DNA from: an uncultured Eubacteriales bacterium
GTDB lineage: Bacteria > Bacillota > Clostridia > Oscillospirales > RGIG7773
Direction: 5' to 3'
Assembly (NCBI GenBank): GCA_934541205.1
Contig: CAKTDK010000010.1
Coordinates: forward strand, 1-23,807
DNA length: 23,807 nucleotides
Shown piece by piece: positions 1 through 6,448 of the stretch (positions within the stretch are counted from its first letter, which is position 1; each line of letters begins with the position of its first letter). Below the pieces are notes generated by a model, which did no database searches, had not been told where the DNA came from, and saw only the letters and a list, made by a program, of their open reading frames with translations. Position numbers and translations under genes: made by a program.

Positions 1-817
1 TTACGGTATAATCACGGGAGGTAATAGAGCTGATAAAATCACGTCCGAGACCCGGAATGTTGAATATTTTTTCAATAACAAAGCTTCCTACTACGGTATA
101 AGCCAAAAGCGGACCTAAATAAGTGACAACAGGCAAAATAGCGTTTCTCAAAGCATGTTTGAAAAGAGAACTGAACTGACCTACGCCTTTAGCTTTTGCC
201 GTTCTCATATAATCCTGCCCCAATACATCAAGCATGCTTGAACGCATAAGTCTTGAAATATACGCCGCAGGATACAGAGAAAGGGCAATAATGGGCATTA
301 TATAGTGAAGCGGAGAAGAAAGACCGAAAGATGGGAGCCATCCCAGCCATCCGCTGAAAATAACCAAAAGAATTGTGGAAACCACAAAGCTTGGAATCGC
401 TATACCGCAGGTAGAGAAAAACATAATGAGCTTATCTATAAATTTTCCTCTTTTATAAGCGGAATACGTTCCCAAAGGAACTCCGATGCAGAATGCCAGC
501 AGAATAGAAATTCCGCCTATCTGAGCAGATACGGGAAAACCTGTAGCAATAATATCGTTAACAGTAGTTCCTTTTCTTTTCATAGAAACTCCGAAATCGC
601 CTTTTATAAGGTTTTCCATATAAATAAGATATTGTTTGCCTAAAGGCTCGTTAAAATGATATTTTTTCTCAAGAGCAGCTAAAGTTGCCGCTGAAGGAGC
701 TTTTTCAGACAAAAACGGTCCGCCCGGAATAAGTCTCATAAGAAAAAATGTAAGAGTTGAAACGATAAAAACCGTCAAAAGCCCTAAAGCAATACGTTTT
801 ATAATATATTTTGTCAA
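1..817 (-). CDS. Oligopeptide/dipeptide ABC transporter permease, OppB/DppB type (C-terminus off window)
   Basis: This is an inner-membrane permease of a peptide-importing ABC transporter. It normally pairs with a DppC/OppC permease, two ATPases and a solute-binding lipoprotein. 272 codons are present and the frame is open through position 1; full-length family members are about 305-330 residues, so the C-terminal end and probably the rest of the operon lie outside. The N-terminus (MTKYIIKRIALGLLTVF) and the following FFLMRLIPGGPF are typical of OppB. The EAA-type ATPase-contact loop is visible in the C-terminal half (DYMRTAKAKG, then FKHALRNAILPV), followed by GSFVIEKIFNIPGLG. I chose the TTG start at 817 because AAGGA sits 10 bases upstream; an in-frame GTG at 826 is too close to that site. 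A strong promoter lies at 933-961. The transported peptide cannot be deduced. Confidence 0.93.
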   Translation of the reverse strand, partial: MTKYIIKRIALGLLTVFIVSTLTFFLMRLIPGGPFLSEKAPSAATLAALEKKYHFNEPLGKQYLIYMENLIKGDFGVSMKRKGTTVNDIIATGFPVSAQIGGISILLAFCIGVPLGTYSAYKRGKFIDKLIMFFSTCGIAIPSFVVSTILLVIFSGWLGWLPSFGLSSPLHYIMPIIALSLYPAAYISRLMRSSMLDVLGQDYMRTAKAKGVGQFSSLFKHALRNAILPVVTYLGPLLAYTVVGSFVIEKIFNIPGLGRDFISSITSRDYTV

Positions 818-932
818 AACATACACATCCTTAAAAGTTTAAGTCTTTAAAATTTAAGAGGAAAATCCTCTGTAAAATCAAATAAAAAAGTTTATGTAAA
901 TATAAAAAATTTATATAAAAACTTATTTATAA

Positions 933-961
933 ATTGTAGACTATTTTTGGTATTTTGTCAA
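933..961 (-). promoter_or_regulatory. Sigma-A promoter of the peptide permease operon
   Basis: On the minus strand TTGACA (961-956) is followed by a 17-base spacer and TACAAT (938-933). This is a perfect -35 and a 5/6 -10. Transcription would begin near 926 and give a leader of about 110 nt. The leader contains a small hairpin, AGAGGA-TTT-TCCTCT (857-871), which has no U-run. Confidence 0.72.
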
Positions 962-986
962 ATTATTTTTTGTGTAATATTATTCC

Positions 987-1001
987 AGATTTCAGAAAAA
1001 T
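987..1001. promoter_or_regulatory. Possible CodY box upstream of the peptide permease promoter
   Basis: AGATTTCAGAAAAAT matches the published CodY consensus AATTTTCWGAAAATT at 12 of 15 positions. It lies about 26 bp upstream of the -35 element. CodY is a known regulator of opp/dpp operons in Firmicutes. In such A/T-rich DNA, 12/15 matches also arise by chance: another occurs inside the uraA 3' end at 16793-16807. No codY gene is visible in this window. Confidence 0.3.
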
Positions 1002-1385
1002 AGTATATTTTGCTTGGGAATTATTATAAAAAAGCTTGTTTTTATGTATAAATTTACATTATTTTTGCATAATTATGTAATAAATATTTAAAATATCAAG
1101 GTTATTGTTAAAAAGACAGGGTTTAAAGGATAGTTTATTGTTAATCGTTTAAATTATTATACTTATTTATGTAAAGCATTACATAATAAAAAAATACATA
1201 TAGAAAAGAGTTTTTAAGGGAATGCTCAGTTTTGCAGCAACAAATTGCGGATAAAAAGCCCTTTGTTTTAACAGAAATTTTCGGCGGTTTGTTAATCATA
1301 AGAACAGAATAAATATTTTTAATCAATGACAGAAAATAATATTTTTTTGAAAGGCTTGAAAAAGATTTTTCATTATAGAATTTTA

Positions 1386-1425
1386 TTAAAAAACAGTCTG
1401 AATAAAATATTCAGACTGTTTTTTT
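1386..1425 (-). terminator. Intrinsic terminator of proS
   Basis: A 13-bp perfect stem, AACAGTCTGAATA (1392-1404) with TATTCAGACTGTT (1408-1420), has a 3-nt loop. On the minus strand it is followed by a run of six U. It lies 10-15 bases beyond the proS stop. The plus strand also has a T-run (1419-1425), so it could work in both directions. Confidence 0.9.
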
Positions 1426-1434
1426 GTAATAATA

Positions 1435-2871
1435 TTAATATGCTTTTCCCCATACTACAAGCTTTTCAGCTTTCTTTCCGCAACAAATACAGGTATCAGA
1501 TATTTTTTCATCGGTAAAAGGCATACAGCGGGAGGTTACTCCTGCGGTTTCCTTTAATTTTTCTTCACATTCACGGCTTCCGCACCACATTGCACGAATA
1601 AAGCAGTTTTTTTCATCGGCAATTTTTTTCATAGTATCAAAATCAACGGCGTCAAAAGTATTTTGCTTCATATTTTTTTCAGCTTTTGACAAAAGAGAAT
1701 TCTGAATGTCTTCAAGAAGATTTGAAACAGTTTTTTCAAGATTATCAAGGGCGACTGTTATTTTTTCTCCGTTGTCACGGCGTACAAGAATACAGCTGTT
1801 ATTTTCTATGTCACGGGGCCCTATTTCAAGTCTTAAAGGAACCCCTTTCATTTCATATTCGGCAAATTTCCAGCCTGGAGTTTGGTCGGAAAAATCCTTT
1901 ATAACTCTTATTCCCGCATTTTTTAAATTGTCATAAAGCTCCTGCGCCTTTTCGATAACTCCTTCTTTTTTCATTGCAATAGGAACTATTACAAGCTGAG
2001 AAGGAGCAATTTTAGGAGGAAGAACAAGACCGTTGTCATCGCCGTGTACCATAATAATTGCTCCGATAAGTCTTGTAGAAACACCCCAGGATGTCTGATA
2101 AGGATTTTTAAGCTGATTATTTCTGTCGGTATAAAGAATATCAAAAGCTTTGGCAAATCCGTCTCCGAAATAATGAGAGGTTCCGGATTGAAGAGCTTTT
2201 CCGTCGTGCATCATAGCTTCAATTGTATAAGTTGCTTTTGCTCCCGCAAATTGTTCTTTTTCAGTTTTTCTTCCTTTAAGGACAGGAATTGCAAGATAAT
2301 TTTGCGCAAAGTCTGCATAAATATTAAGCATTCTTTCGGTTTCCGCAATCGCTTCTTCTTCGGTTTCGTGGATTGTATGGCCTTCCTGCCATAAAAATTC
2401 CGAGCTTCTCAAAAAAGGACGGGTAGTCTTTTCCCAGCGGACAACACTGCACCATTGGTTATAAAGTTTCGGCAAATCTCTGTATGAATGAATAATATTT
2501 TTATAATGTTCACAGAAAAGAGTTTCGGACGTAGGTCGAACACAAAGTCTTTCGTTTAATTTTTCGCTTCCGCCGTGAGTTACCCATGCAACTTCGGGAG
2601 CGAAGCCTTCCACATGTTCCTTTTCTTTGTTTAAAAGGCTTTCGGGAATAAACATAGGCATATATACGTTTTCATGTCCTGTTTCCTTAAACATAATATC
2701 CAGGTTTTTCTGGATATTTTCCCAAATAGCATAACCGTAAGGTCTTATAACCATACAGCCTTTTACTGAAGAATATTCAACCAATTCTGCTTTTTTTACG
2801 ATATCGGTATACCATTTGGCAAAATCTTCGTCCATTGATGTAATTTCTTTGACAAGTTTTTCTTTTGCCAT
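1435..2871 (-). CDS. proS: Prolyl-tRNA synthetase, short archaeal/eukaryote-like type
   Basis: Class II aminoacyl-tRNA synthetase that charges tRNA(Pro) with proline in the cytoplasm. At 478 residues it fits the short ProRS type (about 480), not the roughly 570-residue bacterial type with an inserted editing domain; no such insertion is seen. Motif 2 is visible as RWEKTTRPFLRSSEFLWQEG, and motif 3 in the segment around STRLIGAIIMVHGDDNGLVLPP. An anticodon-binding domain follows, then a C-terminal zinc-type domain with Cys430, Cys435, Cys461 and Cys464 (C-x4-C and C-x2-C). The protein ends in Tyr, as is usual for this type. I chose the ATG at 2871 because AAAGGA lies 9 bases upstream; the frame stays open 19 codons further up, but that extension looks non-coding. 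A promoter lies at 2939-2967. Without the INS domain, editing of mischarged Ala-tRNA(Pro) would need a separate protein, not seen here. Confidence 0.97.
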   Translation of the reverse strand: MAKEKLVKEITSMDEDFAKWYTDIVKKAELVEYSSVKGCMVIRPYGYAIWENIQKNLDIMFKETGHENVYMPMFIPESLLNKEKEHVEGFAPEVAWVTHGGSEKLNERLCVRPTSETLFCEHYKNIIHSYRDLPKLYNQWCSVVRWEKTTRPFLRSSEFLWQEGHTIHETEEEAIAETERMLNIYADFAQNYLAIPVLKGRKTEKEQFAGAKATYTIEAMMHDGKALQSGTSHYFGDGFAKAFDILYTDRNNQLKNPYQTSWGVSTRLIGAIIMVHGDDNGLVLPPKIAPSQLVIVPIAMKKEGVIEKAQELYDNLKNAGIRVIKDFSDQTPGWKFAEYEMKGVPLRLEIGPRDIENNSCILVRRDNGEKITVALDNLEKTVSNLLEDIQNSLLSKAEKNMKQNTFDAVDFDTMKKIADEKNCFIRAMWCGSRECEEKLKETAGVTSRCMPFTDEKISDTCICCGKKAEKLVVWGKAY

Positions 2872-2938
2872 CAAAAATCGTCCTTTCTGTACATATAATC
2901 TAAAAATATGATGTTTTTGCGGTATCATATATTCTTAT

Positions 2939-2967
2939 ATGTTATAATATTAAAAAGCCATTGTCAA
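2939..2967 (-). promoter_or_regulatory. Promoter of proS
   Basis: Minus strand: TTGACA (2967-2962), 17-base spacer, TAACAT (2944-2939; 4/6 match). Its -10 overlaps the TATAAT of the opposing DUF188 gene, so the two divergent promoters interlock. Confidence 0.55.
2943..2948 (+). promoter_or_regulatory. -10 element for the DUF188 gene
   Basis: A perfect TATAAT lies 36 bp before the start codon of the downstream gene. No good -35 is found at 16-18 bp; TTGCGG at 2917-2922 would need a 20-bp spacer. The leader would be about 29 nt with AAAGG at 2969-2973. Confidence 0.4.
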
Positions 2968-2983
2968 GAAAGGAATAAAATTT

Positions 2984-3421
2984 ATGACAATTTATATAGA
3001 CGGAGACGGATGTCCGGTAATTGATTTAACAATATTGACAGCAAAAAAATATAATGTACCGGTAATCATCGTTTGTGATACCTGCCATGAAATCGAAAGA
3101 GAGGGAGCAAAAACCGTAAAAGTTGATAAAGGCAGTGATTTTGCGGATTATTATATAGTTAATTTATTAAAGGAAAACGATATCGTCGTTACCGGGGATT
3201 ATCCGCTGGCAGCAATGGTTCTTTCAAAAAAAGCAAAAGCGGTAAATCACAGCGGACTTATCTTTTCCGATAAAAATATAGATTCTTTGCTTTTGAGAAG
3301 GCATATAGCAAAAAAAATACGCCAAAGCGGAAAGCGGCTGAAAGGACCTTCAAAAAGAAAAGAAGAAGATAATATAAATTTCTTAAAAGGTTTGGAAATT
3401 TTATTAAAAGAGGTTATCTGA
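2984..3421 (+). CDS. DUF188/UPF0178 family protein (YaiI/YqxD-like)
   Basis: 145 residues, matching the usual family length of about 145-155. The N-terminus (IYIDGDGCPV) carries the acidic family motif, and GSDFADYYIV, GDYPLAA and HSGLIFSDKNID follow as expected. The fold is PIN-like, which hints at nuclease or nucleotide-related chemistry, but to my knowledge no member has a firmly assigned function. The C-terminal third is very basic (HIAKKIRQSGKRLKGPSKRK), suggesting nucleic-acid contact; that is inference. The start is supported by AAAGG about 10 bases upstream. The gene diverges from proS over a shared promoter region and appears to be a single-gene unit. Confidence 0.93.
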   Translation: MTIYIDGDGCPVIDLTILTAKKYNVPVIIVCDTCHEIEREGAKTVKVDKGSDFADYYIVNLLKENDIVVTGDYPLAAMVLSKKAKAVNHSGLIFSDKNIDSLLLRRHIAKKIRQSGKRLKGPSKRKEEDNINFLKGLEILLKEVI

Positions 3422-3449
3422 AATTTAAAAACTAATTGTTTTTAGAAGG

Positions 3450-3745
3450 ATTAATGTCATTCTAAATGCCCGTTTTTATTTCGAATATCCTTTCACTGCC
3501 ATTAAAGAACTTTACTATGTCATTTGCTAACGTTCTATACTTCCTTTCGAACACTTCCATTGTAATTCCGAATGAAATGAGGAATCTGTTCAGAGAGTCT
3601 TCGTCGTTAACGCTCCTCTGACTGACAGCATCATGTTGTCAGTCTTTTTTTACAGTAATTTTGAACTTCCCCCATTATTCTGACCTTTCCTATTATCGCT
3701 CCAAACATCCCTATGTTATTTCGAGCGTATAGAGGAAGCTTATCA
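3450..3745. repeat. Degenerate intergenic palindromic repeat cluster
   Basis: This non-coding patch holds several related units: TAATGTCATTCTAAATG (3452-3468), TATGTCATTTGCTAACG (3516-3532), TGTAATTCCGAATGAAATG (3560-3578, continuing into AGGAATCT), and TATGTTATTTCGAGCG (3712-3727, continuing into AGAGGAAGC). The stretch 3598-3627 (CTTCGTCGTTAACGCTCCTC then TGACTGACA) reads like the reverse complement of the same consensus. A direct copy and an inverted copy therefore sit back to back, with a TCAGAG/CTCTGA stem between them. From memory, words like GTCATTCTGAGCGAAGCGAAGAATC recur between genes in many Firmicutes and other genomes; I take these as worn copies. No open frame is supported. Confidence 0.5.
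3620..3651 (+). terminator. Intrinsic terminator, plus strand
   Basis: GACTGACA (3620-3627) pairs with TGTCAGTC (3637-3644) around a 9-nt loop, followed by seven T. It is 200 bp past the DUF188 stop and its left arm is part of the repeat cluster. It would end the DUF188 transcript or a small RNA from the repeat region. Confidence 0.75.
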
Positions 3746-3783
3746 TTGTCTTTAAAAATAATATTATATTGAATAATTATTTC

Positions 3784-4440
3784 TTAATCCCAATTTTCTT
3801 TTTTTAAGGTGTCTTCAAAATCCCGAAGCATTTTTATTCTTACTTTATAATCCGGAAGAATTTTTTCAACTTCTCTCCAAAACTTTTCAGAGTGATTCAT
3901 TTCCTTTAGATGACAAAGCTCATGAACAACAACGTAATCTACTATTTTTATATTTGCCATAACAAGCTTCCACGAAAAATTAAGGTTTTTTTTGGAAGAA
4001 CACGAACCCCAGCGGCTTTTTACAGATTTTATTTTAACAAAGTTATAATCTACTCCGATTTTATCTTTATAATATTCTATTCTGTCTAAAATAAGGTTTT
4101 TCGCAAGATTTTTGTAAAGAGAAATTATATCGTTTTTAATTAAAGAAAAATCTTTATCTGGGAGAAAAAACTTATTGTTTTCAAAAGAAACTTTATCTTT
4201 GTAAATTACGGGAAAATCCATTCCCAAAAGTTTTAGCGTACCATTTATTTTAAAGTTTTTTCTTTTATTTATATTTTCAACAACCTGATTTTGAAAATTT
4301 AATATTTTTGTTTTATTCTCATTAAAAAATCGGTTAATTGTTTGTTTATTTACAAAATACGGTGCGCAGATAATGATTCTACCGTTTTCATCTATTTTGG
4401 CAGCTATGGATTTTCTTTTTGATTTAATAATTTTATACAA
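3784..4440 (-). CDS. YgjP-like zinc metallopeptidase (DUF45 family)
   Basis: 218 residues; family members are usually about 220-250. The zinc motif HExxH is HELCH at residues 173-177, with the third ligand probably His183 in NHSEKFW. The family signature SRWGSC (142-147) is intact, as is NFSWKLV. The N-terminal 90 residues form the usual beta-rich domain. The family resembles SprT/WSS1-type peptidases, but substrates of bacterial YgjP proteins are not established. The start is TTG at 4440 with AAAGG 9 bases upstream. It is the third gene of the minus-strand cluster beginning near 6204, but an intrinsic terminator (4459-4495) separates it from the gene before, so it should get only readthrough or need an unseen promoter. 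No clear terminator follows. Confidence 0.9.
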   Translation of the reverse strand: MYKIIKSKRKSIAAKIDENGRIIICAPYFVNKQTINRFFNENKTKILNFQNQVVENINKRKNFKINGTLKLLGMDFPVIYKDKVSFENNKFFLPDKDFSLIKNDIISLYKNLAKNLILDRIEYYKDKIGVDYNFVKIKSVKSRWGSCSSKKNLNFSWKLVMANIKIVDYVVVHELCHLKEMNHSEKFWREVEKILPDYKVRIKMLRDFEDTLKKENWD

Positions 4441-4458
4441 ATTTATACGCCTTTCTTT

Positions 4459-4495
4459 TAAAAAACTCCGTAAAATTATTTATTTTACGGAGTTT
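4459..4495 (-). terminator. Intrinsic terminator after the flippase-like gene
   Basis: AAACTCCGTAAAA (4463-4475) pairs with TTTTACGGAGTTT (4483-4495) around a 7-nt loop. On the minus strand a U-run follows. It starts 3 bases after the stop of the 4499-5512 gene and ends within 20 bases of the next start codon. Confidence 0.88.
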
Positions 4496-4498
4496 AAT

Positions 4499-5512
4499 TT
4501 ATTCAACTTTATTTTTTGTAAATTTAGCGGAAAAAATCATTCCTGCTCCTATAGGAATGTAGAAAGTAATAATTCTCCATAATAAGATAGCAATACTTAT
4601 AAATTCACCTTTGTCAAAAAACATTCCGAAGAAAAGATAAAAACTGCCTTCGGCGCCTCCTGCCGCGCCGGGAAGAGGGACAAAAGAAGATATCATTAAA
4701 ACAAAAGCGCTTGCGGCGATAATATTTATTATATCAGCAGAAACTCCCATTGAAAGACAAACAAAAAAAGGAATTATAAAATATACGGTAAGCTGAAGTG
4801 CAGAAAAGATAAACATTACTGCAATGAGCTTAAGATTTTTTTTAACAAGTATAAAAGAGGTATAAAATTGTTCTATTTCGTTATCAATATATGAATAGGC
4901 TTTTTCTGGATTTTTTATTAAATGAATTTTAGTTCCGAGGCGGATAAAAAAATGCGAAGCTTTTCTTGCAAAAACGGGGAAAAAACCTACGCAGAAAAGC
5001 ATTACTACAACAAAAGTATTAATAATAAAGCCTATAAATACCAAAAATTCGAAAGCAGATACTTTGCCCGCAAAAAAACCGAATTTAAAAATAAGGACGA
5101 TGGTAGAATAAATAGTTAAAACTATCTGATAGACTATAAATCTTGACAAAAGAGAAGAAGAAGCAATGCCTAAAGGCACATTGCATTTTGTCATATGATA
5201 TGCTTGCATAGGCTGACCTCCGCTAGCGCAGGGGGTAAGACAGTTAAAAAGCTGACCTATCATAGTTGTTTTAAAGGTATTATAAAATTTTTGTTTCGGA
5301 TAAAGAGTTTTTGTAACACTGTGAAGAACGATAGTTTCAAACAGCCAATAAAGAACTATACAAGCGACAGCTCCCAGCATCCAGGCTATTTTGGGAGAGG
5401 TAAAGGCTTTTAAAATATTGTCGATTCCGTCTACAAAAACTATATAACAAATAAGCACCAAAGCGGAAAGGCCTATTATTATATAATTTATAATATTTTT
5501 TTTATCTTTCAT
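4499..5512 (-). CDS. Lysylphosphatidylglycerol synthase TM-domain/UPF0104 family membrane protein
   Basis: A 337-residue polytopic membrane protein with about eight hydrophobic segments. It matches the flippase-like domain found at the N-terminus of MprF and in stand-alone YbhN/AglD proteins. Recognisable motifs are GQLFNCLTPCASGGQPMQAY near residue 90 and SSFVPLPGAAGGAEGSF near residue 290. There is no soluble aminoacyl-transferase domain, so it is not a full MprF; a role in lipid or lipid-linked precursor handling is inferred from the family only. Its ATG overlaps the stop of the upstream YwaF-like gene by four bases (ATGA), so the two are probably translationally coupled; there is no strong ribosome binding site of its own. 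A terminator follows directly at 4459-4495. Confidence 0.9.
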   Translation of the reverse strand: MKDKKNIINYIIIGLSALVLICYIVFVDGIDNILKAFTSPKIAWMLGAVACIVLYWLFETIVLHSVTKTLYPKQKFYNTFKTTMIGQLFNCLTPCASGGQPMQAYHMTKCNVPLGIASSSLLSRFIVYQIVLTIYSTIVLIFKFGFFAGKVSAFEFLVFIGFIINTFVVVMLFCVGFFPVFARKASHFFIRLGTKIHLIKNPEKAYSYIDNEIEQFYTSFILVKKNLKLIAVMFIFSALQLTVYFIIPFFVCLSMGVSADIINIIAASAFVLMISSFVPLPGAAGGAEGSFYLFFGMFFDKGEFISIAILLWRIITFYIPIGAGMIFSAKFTKNKVE

Positions 5513-6204
5513 AATCTTTGTTTTTCTTTCTTTAAATGTTTTATAGCGGCAGGAACATATGATGCTGCCATTGCAAGAATACCTATAAGTTCAAGCCATA
5601 AAATCGGAGATCCGATTTTTGTTACAAAAGGATACATTTCAATAATATGGTCGGGAAGCTTATACATCATTATATAGTTTGTATCAAATATACTGTTGAA
5701 GCAAAACATTATCAAAACCAGTATATTTCCGCATAAAAAGGCTTTTGGAATATCAGATTTTTTAACGTCATAATCAAGTACAAATAAACAGTAAAGACTT
5801 GTTAAAAGAAGAATATGATGACTTATAATAAACTGATAAAAAACAAAATTATCAGTTCCGAATTTCATGTCCGGCCAAATCATTGCGGGAAGAGGACCTA
5901 TAAAAGTAAAAAAATATACTATTTTATATAGTTTTTTGTTGTTTGTTATTAAAATATACATAAAAATATAACCGGTTATAAAACATAAATGCAAAGGCAA
6001 ATGTACTTTCCAGTTATAAACGCCCTGAATAAAATAATTCAGATAATAAATAGCCATATTAATAAAAAATACTGCTGCCATAATATATCTTACATTTTCT
6101 TTATATTTCCACTTTTTAAGCCTGTCGCTGAATATATAAAGAAAAACCGCACCCATAAGAGTTAATAAAAGAAGGGATATATGTACCGGACCGAATATTT
6201 CCAT
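5509..6204 (-). CDS. YwaF-like integral membrane protein (TIGR02206/TMEM164 type)
   Basis: From the ATG at 6204 the protein has 231 residues with about seven membrane segments. It fits the TIGR02206/YwaF family: GPVHISLLLL at the start, HLPLHLCFI, FIGPLPA, QFIISHH, and FNSIFDTNYIMM near residue 170. The His residues lie in or near membrane helices. Function is unknown. The ATG at 6204 has no ribosome binding site. A good one (AAAGG, 6259-6255) lies further up, and the frame is open through there, so translation may begin at an ATT codon (6246 or 6243) and add 14-15 residues (IIFKNFFSVENLQP). First gene of a cluster with the flippase-like protein, which overlaps it by 4 bp. Promoter at 6304-6332. 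Confidence 0.85.
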   Translation of the reverse strand: MEIFGPVHISLLLLTLMGAVFLYIFSDRLKKWKYKENVRYIMAAVFFINMAIYYLNYFIQGVYNWKVHLPLHLCFITGYIFMYILITNNKKLYKIVYFFTFIGPLPAMIWPDMKFGTDNFVFYQFIISHHILLLTSLYCLFVLDYDVKKSDIPKAFLCGNILVLIMFCFNSIFDTNYIMMYKLPDHIIEMYPFVTKIGSPILWLELIGILAMAASYVPAAIKHLKKEKQRL

Positions 6205-6303
6205 AGGCTGTAGGTTTTCAACAGAAAAGAAGTTTTTAAAAATAATTATCTCCGCCTTTCAAATTACAACAAAACTTACAGCATTTGAACCATGTTTTGT
6301 TGT

Positions 6304-6332
6304 ATTATATCATAACATAAAAGCTGTTACAA
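6304..6332 (-). promoter_or_regulatory. Promoter of the YwaF-like/flippase cluster
   Basis: Minus strand: TTGTAA (6332-6327), 17-base spacer, TATAAT (6309-6304). Transcription would start near 6297, about 38 nt before the AAAGGCGGAG ribosome binding site. Confidence 0.6.
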
Positions 6333-6379
6333 CTATATGACGACAGAGACTTTTTAAAATCTTCAAAAAGAAACAGGAT

Positions 6380-6440
6380 ATTAAAAATTTTTAAGCAGTT
6401 TTTTTCTGATAGAAAATAATTATTAAAATCAAAAGACTGC
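6380..6440 (-). terminator. Possible weak terminator after the cation transporter
   Basis: GCAGT (6395-6399) pairs with ACTGC (6436-6440), with an imperfect inner stem (GAT/ATC and A/T pairs). A mixed A/T tract (6380-6392) follows on the minus strand. It lies just beyond the transporter stop. The stem is weak and interrupted. Confidence 0.3.
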
Positions 6441-6448
6441 ATATAGCA

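Larger units (their letters stand above)
818..1434. other. Intergenic region between proS and the peptide permease operon
   Basis: About 617 bp with no convincing gene. It holds the permease promoter (933-961), the CodY-like site (987-1001), four TTATGTAA/TTACATAA words (892-899, 1073-1080, 1167-1174, 1179-1186) and the proS terminator (1386-1425). Short open frames at 1141-1326 (minus) and from 1326 (plus) lack ribosome binding sites; the second runs through the terminator. I regard both as noise. Confidence 0.7.

Noticed and set aside
305..643. Plus-strand 112-codon open frame
   Set aside because: It is antisense to the well-supported peptide permease gene, has no ribosome binding site, and its product looks like a frame shadow.
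1141..1326. Minus-strand 61-codon frame with a Cys triplet
   Set aside because: It begins at TTG with no ribosome binding site, has no promoter, and the composition is that of A/T-rich noise. The Cys triplet alone is not evidence.
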